Assembly (NCBI GenBank): GCA_030622545.1
Contig: JAUXGA010000002.1
Location: 1-64,000, forward strand
Length of the DNA: 64,000 nt
Source: a bacterium
GTDB taxonomy: Bacteria > Electryoneota > RPQS01 > DYHQ01
Reading direction: 5' to 3'
The notes under the pieces were generated by a model. That model was not told where the DNA came from. It searched no databases and saw nothing but the letters and a program-made list of their open reading frames with translations. Below are positions 1 through 8,583 of this stretch, piece after piece. Made by a program: the position numbers and the translations under genes. Every line of letters starts with the position of its first letter. Position 1 is the first letter of the stretch.

Positions 1-101
1 GGCAGTTCCGCCGCATTGCCACGCGCTACGACCACTTCGTCGAAAACTACATCGGCTTCCTGCACCTCGGATGTATGATCATTCTCCTACGATGTTTTTA
101 A
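1..101 (+). mobile_element. IS5-like transposase, 3' end only (cut by window edge)
   Basis: Read from base 3, the frame is open to a TAA at 99-101 and gives about 32 residues containing FRRIATRYDHFVENYIGFLH. This is the usual C-terminal signature of IS5-group DDE transposases: an R-[IV]-ATRY block followed by a hydrophobic stretch. The rest of the element lies outside the window, so it is unknown whether it is intact. It sits about 70 bases from the lspA stop and points towards it. Confidence 0.7.
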
Positions 102-114
102 GATACGCTCTAGC

Positions 115-134
115 CAACACGCTCCCGCGTGTTG
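115..134. repeat. Perfect 8-bp hairpin, REP-like
   Basis: CAACACGC-TCCC-GCGTGTTG forms a perfect stem with a 4-base loop, between the transposase stop and the lspA stop. The format (8-bp stem, 4-base loop, no T tract) matches other intergenic palindromes in this window. It could also be part of the IS end or a bidirectional terminator. Confidence 0.5.
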
Positions 135-172
135 CTCGCGAAATCGGTTTTACGAATTTTATGAAATCGTTT

Positions 173-655
173 TTATCCGGAGGAATGTCGCGCGGAGAAT
201 AGCGTCATCGCCGCAAGCAAAATCATGCCGACCGTGACACAACTATCCGCGAGATTGAACACCGGCCACCGCTGCATGATGAAATCAGGAAAGTCAAAGT
301 CGAGGAAGTCCGTGACATGACCGAACCGGATGCGATCAATCAGATTGCCGACCGCGCCCGCCAAAAGAAGCATCACCGGAAAACGCAGCGGTGAGCGTTT
401 ACGGACCAATTGTATCAGAAAAACCGAGAGGACAACGCCGGCAATCAGCGTAATAATGAGCAGGAGGGGTGGGGGGAGGGGGCGCAAGCCAAAAGCGACT
501 CCGGGGTTTTCGACAAGTGTCAGGCGAAAGAACTGCTCCCCAATTACCGGTACGGACAATCCCGGAGAGAGATACGCAAGCGCCGCGGCTTTACTGAGCT
601 GGTCAAGGACAACAAGCACGAAAGCAACTCCGAAAATCCGGAGGACTGGCGCCAT
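173..655 (-). CDS. lspA: Lipoprotein signal peptidase (signal peptidase II)
   Basis: An inner-membrane aspartyl protease that removes signal peptides from diacylglyceryl-modified prolipoproteins. With the start at 655 the product is 160 residues, normal for LspA. The two catalytic aspartates are visible in GNLIDR (Asp107) and FNLAD (Asp137), among four hydrophobic segments. The ATG overlaps the dksA stop (TAATG), which implies translational coupling. An in-frame ATG nine codons upstream, inside dksA, is possible but less likely. It is the last gene of the ileS-dksA-lspA run, and the IS5-like transposase end converges on it. Confidence 0.95.
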   Translation of the reverse strand: MAPVLRIFGVAFVLVVLDQLSKAAALAYLSPGLSVPVIGEQFFRLTLVENPGVAFGLRPLPPPLLLIITLIAGVVLSVFLIQLVRKRSPLRFPVMLLLAGAVGNLIDRIRFGHVTDFLDFDFPDFIMQRWPVFNLADSCVTVGMILLAAMTLFSARHSSG

Positions 656-1071
656 TATTTTTCTTCCAGTTTTGTCTTGCAATCAACGCACATGCGTGCG
701 TGAGGGACCGCTTCAAGCCGCGCTTTGGCAATCGGCTCTCCGCATTCGGCGCAGATGCCGTAGGTGCCATCGTTAATGCGCTCCAACGCCCGATCGAGAT
801 GCGCCAAAAACTTGCCCTCGCGGTGCGCAAATAGGAAAGCTTTTTCGCGTTCCTGAGCGTCTGTCCCTTGGTCGGCCATGTGGAAGCTGTAGGTGGAGTT
901 GTCGCCCGAGTATTCTTCGAGAGTCGTCTCGGACGTTTCTTTGAGGTAGCCGAGTTCCTCCAGAAGCTTAGCGCGCTTGCGCATGATGAGTTCCCGGAAG
1001 GATTCTTTGTCCTCTGGACGATACAGTGCTTCTTTGGTTGGTTGTTTTTTCTTTTTTGCCTTGTCTGGCAT
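655..1071 (-). CDS. TraR/DksA-family zinc-finger protein
   Basis: A 138-residue DksA/TraR-family protein. Relatives bind the RNA polymerase secondary channel or act as small zinc-finger regulators. A lysine-rich N-terminus is followed by a helical region. The C-terminal C4 zinc finger has Cys107-x2-Cys110 and Cys128-x2-Cys131 around GEPIAKARL. I chose the ATG at 1071 because AAAGG precedes it. An in-frame ATG 27 codons upstream would add a Cys-containing leader unlike the family. A dksA-like gene between ileS and lspA is a common arrangement. The exact subfamily (DksA or YteA-like) cannot be settled here. Confidence 0.9.
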   Translation of the reverse strand: MPDKAKKKKQPTKEALYRPEDKESFRELIMRKRAKLLEELGYLKETSETTLEEYSGDNSTYSFHMADQGTDAQEREKAFLFAHREGKFLAHLDRALERINDGTYGICAECGEPIAKARLEAVPHARMCVDCKTKLEEK

Positions 1072-1132
1072 GGTGCTGCCTTTCGGTATACAAAAGCATT
1101 TAATTTCTAATGAAGCAGGTTCACTCGTCAAT

Positions 1133-1258
1133 TTACGCCGATGTCCGTTCAACCCTCAGAATAAATTCTAACCCGTTTGCCTTCAATTTAGTTCCCTCAA
1201 AACGTGCCTCTTCCGTTAGAATTTTCGTTGCGAGAGTCTCGCGGCGAATTTCATATTC
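1133..1258 (-). pseudogene. Stranded native C-terminus of isoleucyl-tRNA synthetase
   Basis: Just after the stop of the ileS-TPR gene, in a different minus-strand frame, 41 codons end in TAA at 1133-1135. They contain EIRRETLATKIL and later GLEFILRVER. This is the pattern that ends type-2 IleRS proteins (a basic I-K/R-x-E-T-L-A block, then a short beta segment of the G-x-E-x-x-L-x-V-E-R type). It also aligns with KIKTEILATKIS inside the fused protein, so two versions of the same tail are present. The fragment has no plausible start of its own. I infer it is the original ileS 3' end, left behind when the AT-rich segment carrying a replacement tail plus TPRs was acquired. Confidence 0.7.
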
Positions 1259-1262
1259 CTTA

Positions 1263-4200
1263 TTAAGCACTTACGAGCTTGATGAAATCTTCATCGTTGC
1301 GGATTCCTTTGAAGTCTGTATCATCCATTGCTAGCTGTTTCAAAGATGGCTGAAGTTCTATCGCTTTACGTAAGTCTTGCAATGTTCTTGCTTTATCTGC
1401 CATTTTGGCATATGCACAGGCGCGATTGTACCACACTTCTGATCTATCAGGTGCGTATTTTAGAGCTTTATTATATTCCTCTACAGCTTCATCCAGTCTA
1501 TTCATTTCGCTCAGAACTTTTCCCTTTTCATTCAGAGCTTCGACAAAGGTAGGTTTAACAATGAGTGCCTCTGTGAATGCATGTAGCTGTTCTTCTAGAG
1601 GACTGTTTAATTTGTGAAGCACGATTCCTTTTTTATACCAAGCCTCGTCCTGATTTGGATCAATAAGGATTACTTTCTCAAACGCAGCAAGAGCTTCGTC
1701 ATATCGCTCTAACTGGCCGAGTGCAACACCTTTATTGTGCCAAGCAGCGACATAATTAGGAGAATGCTCGATAGCTTTTTCACAGGCATGCAGTGCATCA
1801 TTATAGCGTTTGAGCCTATTTAATACATATGCCTTGTTAGCCCATGCATCAGCAAAATCTGCTTTTAGTTCGAGAGCTTTTTTAAAAGCAGATAAAGCTT
1901 GTTCGGCTAATCCGGTTTTACTTAACGCAACTCCCTTGTTAAACCATGCTTGAGCAAGATTTGGATTTTGTTCAATTGCGGTGTTTGAGCACTCATTAGC
2001 TTCTTCATAGCGACCCAACATATTGAGACTTGCTGCCATCTGTGACCATGCCTCTGGGTAATCTTTCCTTATGTTTATTGCTTCTCTGTAAGCATTTAGA
2101 GCTTGAGAGTGGTTTCCCATTCTCCCATGTATCACTCCGATTTGGTATATTGCCTCTGCATAATTTGGTTTGCATTCAACTGCCTTCTGGAAAGCATTAA
2201 GTTGTTCATTTAATGGCCTTCCCAAATTCCCCAATATTCCGCCCATGTTGAGCCATGCAATTGCTAGATCAGGTCTCAATTCGAGGGCTCTTTCACAAGC
2301 ATGTAAAGCATCATTGTAACGTTTGAGCCTATTCAAAGTATAGGCCATGTTAGTCCATGCTTGCGTGTAATCCTCTCTATATTGGATCGCTTTGTTATAT
2401 GAATCGGCAGCTTTCTTAAAGCGCTTAAGTTCTCCAAGAGCCACACCCCTGTTGAACCAAGCTTCGTCATAATCTGGTTTTAACTCAATTGCTTTCTCGA
2501 ATGCGCTCAGCGCCTGATCAGGTTTGCTCATCCCACTAAAAACAACCCCCATTCCAGTCCATGCTTCAGGAACATCTTGCTTAATTTCAATTGTCTTCTG
2601 AAAGGCACTAAGCGACTCATTAAGATTATCCGTCTGCATCAAGAAAACGCCCTTTGCAAGCGATGCCTCAAAGAAATCAGGCTTTAAAACTAAGGCTTTG
2701 TCAATTACCTTTAGTGCTTCTTCTGGTCGCCCAAGTTTGTTGAGAGTAACACTTTTATTGTACCATGCCTCAGCGATATCTGGTTTGATCTCGATAGCCT
2801 TGTCAAAGGCCTGTAATGCCTCAGCGAAACGATTGAGTTTTCCCAAGTCAATGCCTTTGGAATGCCATTTCTTGGCGTCTGTCTCTGTAATTGAATGATC
2901 CTTGACCTTCAATTCAATAGCTTCGTATTTCCACGGTTCTGTTGGATTGTCCGGTTTTTTTATCAACAGAACGAAATTAAATCTTTTAGGCTTATTGTCG
3001 GACCCAGTGATAACAAACGAACCTCTTTCTTCAAAGGGTTCGATTTCCATGAAAACAACTGAATCTGCTTTTCCTTCTATGGAGATCTTTGTTGCTAAGA
3101 TTTCGGTTTTTATTTTTTCCAAATTTTGCGTTAATGCGAACTGGAGCTTTTCAGAGTCCGTTGAAATTAAAGCATGGCCTTCGAACCTATCAATTAATTT
3201 TAATCCCTCCTTCTTTCGTCTGTTTTGTGCGTGATGTACAAACTCGCGCACAAGTCCTTCCGTCACCAGCTCATCCGTCAAATCCGTTTCTAGCGCCACC
3301 GTCATAAATCCGTCGCTTTTTAGCGCTAATCCCGGTTTTTCAATGCGCCGAACCTTAATATCATCATTCGTGATAACGACGGAGTCGATTTCATGGCTTC
3401 CGCCGGCTTCCACCTCGGCAATGGTTTCTTCAGGCAAAGCGGCGATTGCAGATGCGATTTCTTTCATTTTCTTGCCGACTCGCGGGCCTAATGTGCTGAA
3501 ATTCGCCGTCGCGGAAAGCGTAACTAATTCAGAATCATCGGTATGGAACGTGATTTCCTTGATATTCAGTTCCGCGGCCAGAATTCGCAAAAACGGGGCC
3601 AGCTCATCAGACGAAATTTCCTCTCCCGGCACAACCCATCGGAGAGCCGCAAGTGGCTGTCTTACTTTAAGGTTGCGCTCCTGTCTCAGCGCCCTTCCGA
3701 GGCTCGCGGCCTTCATAGCTCTTTCCATCAGCCGTTCAAGTTTTTCATCACGCAACTCATTGTTTGCTTGAGGGTAACGGCACAAATGTACGCTGTCGGG
3801 CGCCTCGCCTCCAAATCCAAGCACGAGGTTCTGGTAAATCCGCTCGGTTAAAAAGGGCAGGAAGGGAGCCAACAGATACATCAGTCCTGTCAGCACCTCG
3901 TAAAGCGTTTCATACGCCGCCGCCTTGTCCTCGTCGCTCTCAGATTTCCAGAAGCGCCGTCGCGAACGCCGAATGTACCAGTTCGTCAAAAGGTCAAGAA
4001 ACCGCGTCACCGCTCCCGCCGCTGTCGCCACATCATATTCGTTAAGCGCATTTGTCACCTGCGACACCAGCGTCTGATATTCGGAGATAATCCAGCGATC
4101 CATCAGTCTGTCGGATGTCGTCGTTCCGGCACTGTTCGGCTGCCAGCCGTCGATGCGCGCATATGTTACGAAAAAACTATATGAATTCCAAAGCGGCAGA

Positions 4201-6359
4201 ATCACACTGCGGATAGGTTCGGCGATTTCGTCTTCATTGAAACGCTTCGTGTTCCACGGATTCGACGCGTAGAAAAGCCACCGCACCGGATCAGCGCCAT
4301 GCTTGTCGAAAAGCCCCATCGGATCAACGACATTACCGCGCGACTTGCTCATCTTCATCCCTTCTTTGTCGAGGATGAGCTCCGTGCAGATGACATTTTT
4401 ATACGACGACCAATTGTGTACATCTTTCCAAAAATCCTCGCGCTCCTCGTTGCCTTCTTCGCGGCATTGTATCGCCTGCGCTTTTGAAACCAACACACTG
4501 CACGCTAAGAGCGTATAAAACCATCCGCGTGTCTGGTCAATCGCTTCGCAGATAAAATCACAAGGATACTGACTTTCGAAAAGCGCGACCGAACCCGGCT
4601 GAGCCGGATGTCCGAACTGTCCCCACGGCATCAATCCCGCGTTGAACCAACTGTCTAATACGAAATTTTCCCGCCGCATTTCATGGCCGTCCGGGCAACG
4701 CAGAATGACATCGTCAATACCCGGCTTGTGTGGATCGAATCCTTCAGGAAGTCCCGCCCCGCCCGACGCGCGCACGCGCTCGTCAAGTTCTTTCAGTGTG
4801 CCCACGCATTCCTGATGGTTGCAGCCTGCGTGCGTGCAGCTCCACACCGGCAGCGGACTTCCCCAGTAGCGCTCGCGCGTGATATTCCAGTCAATCGCGC
4901 CTTCAAGCCACTTGCCGAACCGGCCATCGCGAATGTGACCCGGTCGCCAGCCGATAAGATTGTTCGCTTTCAGCATATCCTCGCGCATCGCTGACGTGCG
5001 AATGAACCACGATGGCCGTGGGAAATACATTAGCTGAGTTTCACATCGATAACAAAATGGGTATGAGTGTGCATAATCTTGAACAGAAACGAGCATGTCT
5101 TTTCCATCAAGATTTTTTATTATCTCTGTTGTGGCTTCATCTTCAAAGAAGGATTTCTTATATAATCCAAATATTTCTTTGGAGACGTAATCTTCGAACG
5201 AACCCTCTTCATTCACAGCCAGAAAAAACTTAATTCCTTTTGCTCTGAGAATTCTCAGATCATCTTCACCATAAGGCGCAAGATGGACAAGACCTGTTCC
5301 ATCAGCCGCTGTTACATATTGATCATGGTAGACTCTATGCATTGCATTATCATGTCGGTTTTGGAACGTCCATAAGGGTTCATAGCTTATTCCGTCCAAT
5401 TCCATCTTGCTGCCATGTGTTGTGTTAATACGCTTAAAATTCCCTAGTAGGGGTTCAAGAGCCGCGCGTCGTGCTTGTGCAACTATAAGGCGGTCACCTT
5501 TATTTCCTGAGGGGCCATCTGCTGTCAATTCAAGTATATCGTAATTAATTGAGGGTCCCACCGCGATCGCTTGATTAGAAAGAAGTGTCCATGGTGTTGT
5601 CGTCCATACTACCAGATATGTAGGTTTTTCACGATATAATCCTGGTCCTTCTATTATCTTGAATTTGACAAAAAGAGATCTCTCTGTTATATCTTGATAT
5701 CCCTGCGCTGTTTCAAAGTTTGACAAGGATGTACCACACCGGCAACACCAGGGTTGAATTCTGTAACCTTCATAAAGATACTTTGGGGATTCTCCTTTGT
5801 GTTGAGCAGCTAGGCGTTCAATGCTTCCAGGTTCAAGTTCAAGATTCCACGCTTGCTTGAGCGTCCACCAGTCCGACTGAATGTAGTATGGCTGATAGGT
5901 CGCGTACGCATTTTCCAAATCGAGAAAACGGCCGATGCGATGAATCGCGTCTTCCCATGTTTTCTTGTAGCGGAAGACCGTCGAGCGGCAGTAGTCGATG
6001 TATTTCTGCACACCGTACGATTCGATTTCGCGCTTGGATTTCAAACCCAATTCGCGTTCCGCGGTCAGTTCCACCGGCAGCCCGTGCGTATCCCATCCGG
6101 CTTTGCGCAGCACGCGATAACCCTGCATCGTCTTGTAGCGCGGCCATAAATCCTTCAGCGCGCTTTGCATCATATGCCCGATATGCGGCTTGCCGTTCGT
6201 CCCCGGAGGGCCGTCATAAAAAACGTAATCGGGTTTGCCTTCACGCTCAGCAATCGAACGTTCAAAGATTTTTTTCTTCGCCCAGAAGTCGAGAATCTCC
6301 ATCTCGTACTTCGGCAAATCAAGTTTCTGTGGTACAGGTTTTAACATGGTATCCGTCAT
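1263..6359 (-). CDS. ileS: Isoleucyl-tRNA synthetase fused to a C-terminal TPR array
   Basis: A 1698-residue protein, where class I IleRS usually has about 1,030-1,080 residues. The synthetase part shows HIGH (59-62), the editing-domain WTTTPWTL (252-259), GTGLVHLAP (354-362) with GEDD (364-367), and KMSKS (669-673). The editing loop reads APYGEDD, one residue shorter than the usual APxxGEDD. The anticodon-binding and C-terminal parts run to about residue 1105. After a linker, about 15 TPR units of 34 residues (AWxNKGxxLxxLxRxxEA pattern) fill roughly 1158-1690. DNA for residues ~177-443 (5030-5830) and from ~1042 to the end (3235-1263) is visibly AT-richer than the rest. The native tail appears stranded downstream. 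What the TPRs bind is unknown. The gene lies upstream of dksA-lspA. Confidence 0.93.
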   Translation of the reverse strand: MTDTMLKPVPQKLDLPKYEMEILDFWAKKKIFERSIAEREGKPDYVFYDGPPGTNGKPHIGHMMQSALKDLWPRYKTMQGYRVLRKAGWDTHGLPVELTAERELGLKSKREIESYGVQKYIDYCRSTVFRYKKTWEDAIHRIGRFLDLENAYATYQPYYIQSDWWTLKQAWNLELEPGSIERLAAQHKGESPKYLYEGYRIQPWCCRCGTSLSNFETAQGYQDITERSLFVKFKIIEGPGLYREKPTYLVVWTTTPWTLLSNQAIAVGPSINYDILELTADGPSGNKGDRLIVAQARRAALEPLLGNFKRINTTHGSKMELDGISYEPLWTFQNRHDNAMHRVYHDQYVTAADGTGLVHLAPYGEDDLRILRAKGIKFFLAVNEEGSFEDYVSKEIFGLYKKSFFEDEATTEIIKNLDGKDMLVSVQDYAHSYPFCYRCETQLMYFPRPSWFIRTSAMREDMLKANNLIGWRPGHIRDGRFGKWLEGAIDWNITRERYWGSPLPVWSCTHAGCNHQECVGTLKELDERVRASGGAGLPEGFDPHKPGIDDVILRCPDGHEMRRENFVLDSWFNAGLMPWGQFGHPAQPGSVALFESQYPCDFICEAIDQTRGWFYTLLACSVLVSKAQAIQCREEGNEEREDFWKDVHNWSSYKNVICTELILDKEGMKMSKSRGNVVDPMGLFDKHGADPVRWLFYASNPWNTKRFNEDEIAEPIRSVILPLWNSYSFFVTYARIDGWQPNSAGTTTSDRLMDRWIISEYQTLVSQVTNALNEYDVATAAGAVTRFLDLLTNWYIRRSRRRFWKSESDEDKAAAYETLYEVLTGLMYLLAPFLPFLTERIYQNLVLGFGGEAPDSVHLCRYPQANNELRDEKLERLMERAMKAASLGRALRQERNLKVRQPLAALRWVVPGEEISSDELAPFLRILAAELNIKEITFHTDDSELVTLSATANFSTLGPRVGKKMKEIASAIAALPEETIAEVEAGGSHEIDSVVITNDDIKVRRIEKPGLALKSDGFMTVALETDLTDELVTEGLVREFVHHAQNRRKKEGLKLIDRFEGHALISTDSEKLQFALTQNLEKIKTEILATKISIEGKADSVVFMEIEPFEERGSFVITGSDNKPKRFNFVLLIKKPDNPTEPWKYEAIELKVKDHSITETDAKKWHSKGIDLGKLNRFAEALQAFDKAIEIKPDIAEAWYNKSVTLNKLGRPEEALKVIDKALVLKPDFFEASLAKGVFLMQTDNLNESLSAFQKTIEIKQDVPEAWTGMGVVFSGMSKPDQALSAFEKAIELKPDYDEAWFNRGVALGELKRFKKAADSYNKAIQYREDYTQAWTNMAYTLNRLKRYNDALHACERALELRPDLAIAWLNMGGILGNLGRPLNEQLNAFQKAVECKPNYAEAIYQIGVIHGRMGNHSQALNAYREAINIRKDYPEAWSQMAASLNMLGRYEEANECSNTAIEQNPNLAQAWFNKGVALSKTGLAEQALSAFKKALELKADFADAWANKAYVLNRLKRYNDALHACEKAIEHSPNYVAAWHNKGVALGQLERYDEALAAFEKVILIDPNQDEAWYKKGIVLHKLNSPLEEQLHAFTEALIVKPTFVEALNEKGKVLSEMNRLDEAVEEYNKALKYAPDRSEVWYNRACAYAKMADKARTLQDLRKAIELQPSLKQLAMDDTDFKGIRNDEDFIKLVSA

Positions 6360-6397
6360 TTTTCCGTGTGTTTGCTAAGGCGCGAAACCATACAGCT

Positions 6398-6403
6398 ATT
6401 ATA
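6398..6403 (-). promoter_or_regulatory. Candidate -10 box for ileS
   Basis: On the minus strand this reads TATAAT, about 39 bases upstream of the ileS ATG, in an AT-rich 60-base gap. No good -35 box is found at the usual distance. It is a weak, sequence-only prediction. Confidence 0.3.
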
Positions 6404-6420
6404 TTAAGCTAAATAACATA

Positions 6421-6810
6421 TCATTCTTGACCCAATACCGAATTTCCATCATTATCCTTAAATATTGTGTTGTCCAAAGATTGGTCAGCACATCTTCGCT
6501 TAAAATAAAGGATTTCATGTGTTTTTAACCCTACACAAGTAGAAGTTGCATTACATAGCTCCCACCCTTCTTTACCCAGATCATTTAGGATATTATCTAT
6601 TCTGATTATCCCTTTACGCTTTTTTCCTCTGAGTTTGGGCATACGTGCAGTAACATCATAACTGTAATAAGCGTCAGTAGAATTTGTGTAAGGATAAAAA
6701 AAGAGTGTTTTGTACTCCCAGCAATCTGATTGATGACTTGGTTCAGAGCCAACTGCCAAAGAGATAACTAATAACGGCAGAGCGATGGTGAATGGAAAGA
6801 TCTTAAACAT
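6421..6810 (-). CDS. Secreted DUF4177-like small protein
   Basis: A 129-residue protein with a hydrophobic N-terminal signal peptide (about residues 1-21). The mature part begins with CWEYKTLFFY, contains LNDLGKEGWELC and ends with ILYFKRR. The WEYK / L-x-x-L-G-x-E-G-W-E-L / Y-F-K-R series is the signature of DUF4177-type domains, whose function is unknown. A GGAG-containing ribosome binding site precedes the ATG. The gene is AT-rich and sits with the next gene between the punA/divIVA block and ileS, which suggests acquired DNA. Confidence 0.65.
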   Translation of the reverse strand: MFKIFPFTIALPLLVISLAVGSEPSHQSDCWEYKTLFFYPYTNSTDAYYSYDVTARMPKLRGKKRKGIIRIDNILNDLGKEGWELCNATSTCVGLKTHEILYFKRRCADQSLDNTIFKDNDGNSVLGQE

Positions 6811-6917
6811 AATAATATCTCCGTCAAAGTTTTCTTCTATGTTGATTCTTGTAGTCCATCTTCTTTCTTATGTTAAAAACAATTTTCATCTGAAAGATCA
6901 AGAAGCTTGTGAATAGT

Positions 6918-7565
6918 TCAATTGCTACTTGCCAACGCAAGTTTCTTTTCGATAAGTTCTCTGACGTTCGGCAAGAGCCTAATAGTCAGTAACTCCCCGT
7001 CTCTATGAATTTCCAAAAGAATATCCTCAAAATTTTTCATGGAAGCGATAATTCCTAAAAGATAGTATCTGACAGTTTCTGCATGATATGGTGGTTCCTG
7101 CCATGATATTGCTTCAGCCAAAGCTCGTACATGCTCTTTAGCACCTAGATTCTTCCCGTCAACATCATATAAATAGCGTAGTGTATCGTTTCTAAGTCTT
7201 CCAATGAACTGCTCCAAAGGGAACTCATCTGGAGTCTTGTCGATTTTTGATTTTATTTTCTTGTTTTCTAGAGTGCGATCATATAACTCAAACGTCAAGT
7301 TGCCAAATTTCAGCGTCCTTATTCGGTTTATCGCTTGTTCCAAATTCTTTCCACCAAATCTTATGACAAATACAATCGCAATTGCTATTAGGATGACCGG
7401 ATTATTAACAAGTTGCCATACTGCCCATAGTAGAGTGGTAGTTACATAATCAAAGCCAGTTAGAAAAGAAGTTTTATCGACAGATGCTCTATATCCTCCG
7501 ATTACAAGAAGAATGATAATGATAATCGGAATGATGAAAGTGATTCTTTTAGTGATTTTCTGCAT
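6918..7565 (-). CDS. Membrane protein of unknown function
   Basis: A 215-residue protein I do not recognise. Residues 8-25 are strongly hydrophobic (IIPIIIIILLVI), and a second hydrophobic stretch lies at about 42-70. A soluble, charged C-terminal domain of about 140 residues follows, rich in Lys, Glu and Leu. It probably anchors in the inner membrane with the C-terminal domain in the cytoplasm, though this is inferred only from charge distribution. The gene is AT-rich like its downstream neighbour, and a composite palindromic repeat separates it from mscS. Confidence 0.55.
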   Translation of the reverse strand: MQKITKRITFIIPIIIIILLVIGGYRASVDKTSFLTGFDYVTTTLLWAVWQLVNNPVILIAIAIVFVIRFGGKNLEQAINRIRTLKFGNLTFELYDRTLENKKIKSKIDKTPDEFPLEQFIGRLRNDTLRYLYDVDGKNLGAKEHVRALAEAISWQEPPYHAETVRYYLLGIIASMKNFEDILLEIHRDGELLTIRLLPNVRELIEKKLALASSN

Positions 7566-7584
7566 TAACTAACTCTCTATTTTG

Positions 7585-7643
7585 TGTCGACTGCTTGCAG
7601 CCGATATTTCCCCGCCGCGAGTGGGTGCCTTGCGCCCCTCGCG
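7585..7643. repeat. Composite palindromic repeat (families B and H)
   Basis: 7585-7605 is a reverse copy of family B (CTGC-TTGCAG core, seen forward at 19598, 43914 and 50010). 7616-7643 is family H: outer stem CGCGAG/CTCGCG enclosing GGGTG...CGCCC. The same B-H pair recurs at 9345-9399 with compensating stem changes (CGCGAA/TTCGCG). Confidence 0.65.
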
Positions 7644-7650
7644 TAACCGA

Positions 7651-8571
7651 CTATTCTTGAGGTTTCGCGCCGGGTTTGCCTTCCGAGGGATTGTCGTAAT
7701 AGCGAACTGTCGGATAGGCGAAGTCGATATCCGGGCAATCGGCGAAAGCTTTCAGAATATCTTCCCAAATCGCTTCGTCGCTGCGGCGGCGTTGTCTGGG
7801 ACTAATCAAGTAACGAAGCGTCAGGAGCACACCGCAGTCTTTCACACTGGTATAGACCGTGGGAGCCAGATCGTAGGTGGAAATCATGAACCGCTTGCTG
7901 GCTTCTTTGAGCCGCTCTTCGACAGACTCGGTCAGATGCGCCGCGTGTTCTTCAGCGATGTTCCGTAGAATCGTTTTCGCTTTCTGCCAATCGCTTTCGA
8001 AGGTGACCAGTACGGCAACTTCATTCCAGATAAATTCAAAACCGACATTATAGTTGGCGATTTTGTCTGTGAAGATGGCGCCGTTGGGAATATCGATGAT
8101 GCGTCCCGTGGTCTGGTCGGCATCCACCCAGTTGCCGATTTCCAGCACCGTGAATTTGAACAACCGAATGTCAATCACATCCCCCGTAAGCTCACCGACT
8201 TGAATCCGGTCGCCCAGTATGAACGGTCGGCGCCATAGAATGAACAGCCAACCGGCCATGCATCGAATCGGGTCTTGAAGAGCAATCGCGAGTCCGGCGC
8301 CGATCAATCCTAAGAACGTCGCGACCGATTGGAAACCGACAAACCACGCTCGCCCAATGATTAGGAATCCCAGGGTGACAGCAACATACGCCGTGCCTTT
8401 TCGCCATCGGTATCTTGTTTGGGAGTTTTCTGATTTATGCCAAAGAATTCGCAGGACAATGAAGCGCAGGAACCAAAGCAGAATGATAACCGCCAGAGAC
8501 GCAAAAAGACGATTTGCGATAGGTGAACTCAGTCCGGTAATCCCGTGAATCCATTCGAAAATTTTATTCAT
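7651..8571 (-). CDS. MscS-family mechanosensitive ion channel
   Basis: A 306-residue small-conductance mechanosensitive channel protein that would release solutes on osmotic downshock. The N-terminal third has three hydrophobic segments. The pore-lining/beta-domain junction contains GAGLAIALQDP and then GDRIQVGELTGDV, with IPNG before the alpha/beta domain, all typical of MscS. The length is slightly above E. coli MscS. It is a single minus-strand gene between two short hypothetical genes; only 12 bases separate it from the gene at 8584. Confidence 0.9.
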   Translation of the reverse strand: MNKIFEWIHGITGLSSPIANRLFASLAVIILLWFLRFIVLRILWHKSENSQTRYRWRKGTAYVAVTLGFLIIGRAWFVGFQSVATFLGLIGAGLAIALQDPIRCMAGWLFILWRRPFILGDRIQVGELTGDVIDIRLFKFTVLEIGNWVDADQTTGRIIDIPNGAIFTDKIANYNVGFEFIWNEVAVLVTFESDWQKAKTILRNIAEEHAAHLTESVEERLKEASKRFMISTYDLAPTVYTSVKDCGVLLTLRYLISPRQRRRSDEAIWEDILKAFADCPDIDFAYPTVRYYDNPSEGKPGAKPQE

Positions 8572-8583
8572 ACGAACACCGAA

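Noticed and set aside
1072-1262. tRNA gene near GGTTCACTCGTC
   Set aside because: No acceptor stem or anticodon arm can be formed, and most of the stretch is explained by the ileS tail fragment.
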